A stretch of 42,610 nt of DNA from an uncultured Bacteroidota bacterium. Lineage in GTDB: Bacteria > Bacteroidota > Bacteroidia > Chitinophagales > Chitinophagaceae. Below the pieces are notes generated by a model. That model was not told the DNA's origin and searched no databases. It was given only the letters and a program-made list of their open reading frames with translations. Of the stretch, positions 42,175 to 42,610 are shown one piece after another. The first letter of the stretch is position 1; each line of letters begins with the position of its first letter. A program made the translations under genes and the position numbers. The stretch is taken from positions 1 to 42,610 of the forward strand of contig CAIRZD010000407.1 in NCBI GenBank assembly GCA_903882965.1, given 5' to 3'.

Positions 42175-42610
42175 TTTTTTTATGTTTTCTTTCCAAGGTA
42201 AGCAGCACAATATCATCAGCGCATTTCCTTACATCGGTGTCATTCAGCCCGTCATAATAACCTCTGATAAACCTATCCTTATCAAGCAATACAAACCTGT
42301 CTGTATGAATGAAATCGTCTGCACCGCCATCGCCCGGACCTGTTGAGATACCGAGTTCATTACGGATGAAGTTGTAAATTGTTTTTTTATCACCCGTCAA
42401 AAACCACCAGTGATCAGGGTTAGCACCAAAGCGGTCGGCATAAGCCCGCAATACCTGGAAGGAATCATACCCTGGATTTACAGTGATGGAAATAAATTGA
42501 ACAATTGTATCCAGCGATGCTTCCTTTTTTGGGTCTTTTCTGAAACTGGTTTGCAATTGCTGCATGTTCTTACTCAGTCTCGGGCATATAGTAGGGCATG
42601 TAGTAAAAAA
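42170..42610 (-). CDS. SCO1/SenC copper chaperone (N-terminal end cut by window edge)
   Basis: The last 147 codons are present; the gene continues beyond base 42610. The frame runs upstream of the ATG at 42565 through FFTTCPTICPRLSKNM, which contains the SCO copper-binding C-x-x-x-C. That ATG is therefore internal, not a start. The region SITVNPGYD, WWFLTGDKKTIYNFI and the segment with H-T-D-R in FIHTDRFVLLDKD follow, the latter with the third copper ligand His. SCO1 delivers copper to the CuA site of cytochrome oxidase. It precedes DUF420 and the CxxC protein on the same strand. Confidence 0.93.
   Translation of the reverse strand, partial: FFTTCPTICPRLSKNMQQLQTSFRKDPKKEASLDTIVQFISITVNPGYDSFQVLRAYADRFGANPDHWWFLTGDKKTIYNFIRNELGISTGPGDGGADDFIHTDRFVLLDKDRFIRGYYDGLNDTDVRKCADDIVLLTLERKHKKN

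Overview
The window looks like a chromosomal segment of a Bacteroidota bacterium, most likely of the Chitinophagales/Sphingobacteriia type. Four secreted proteins end in type IX secretion (T9SS) C-terminal sorting domains. Two proteins carry GldN/PorN-like modules. SCO1 and DUF420 genes sit together. Candidate promoters match the Bacteroidota -7 consensus TAnnTTTG, and Shine-Dalgarno sequences are largely absent. I see no tRNA, rRNA, CRISPR array, transposase, integrase or phage gene. No gene-free stretch exceeds about 260 bp.

Layout. 1-213 is the start of a secreted choice-of-anchor A-type protein running off the left edge. 356-4133 holds purine genes purF and purC around a LysE-family exporter. 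4264-10697 is a secretion block: a phospholipase D-like protein, a porin-like barrel, a 12-repeat NHL propeller protein and a phosphoesterase. Three of these carry T9SS tails, and the block contains a strong bidirectional terminator. 10900-13045 holds hutU and ispF, which meet a membrane molybdoenzyme gene tail to tail. 13040-25110 is one leftward unit: a 3525-residue adhesin with about 34 tandem Ig-like (BID_2) modules, a cytochrome b561-like protein 18 bp downstream, and a sulfite-oxidase-fold molybdoprotein overlapping it by 4 bp.

25369-29691 is a leftward cluster: sugar permease, ROK kinase, tadA-like deaminase, Rieske protein and LD-carboxypeptidase. 29820-33103 holds a CvfB-like S1 protein and two tandem genes that each encode two fused GldN-like modules. 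33184-36351 has an orphan peptide/nickel-type ABC permease, a GNAT acetyltransferase and a PAS-PAS histidine kinase broken by a one-base homopolymer frameshift. 36567-38917 encodes a small outer-membrane barrel and a secreted M14 metallopeptidase. 38919-39194 is a partial tandem duplication of the folP 3' end, with an octamer repeat that lengthens FolP. The right end holds folP, a DUF2147 protein, a head-GIN lipoprotein and a copper/cytochrome-oxidase assembly cluster (small CxxC membrane protein, DUF420, SCO1) that runs off the edge.

How it fits together. Metabolic genes (purF, purC, hutU, ispF, folP, tadA) are interspersed with a cell-surface theme. Several products are predicted to cross the outer membrane by T9SS, and the doubled GldN-like proteins could be accessory parts of that machinery. 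The least ordinary items are the doubled GldN pair, the giant adhesin transcribed with a redox pair, the folP tail duplication and the frameshifted kinase. All functions are inferred from sequence patterns recognised by eye; no database search was run.
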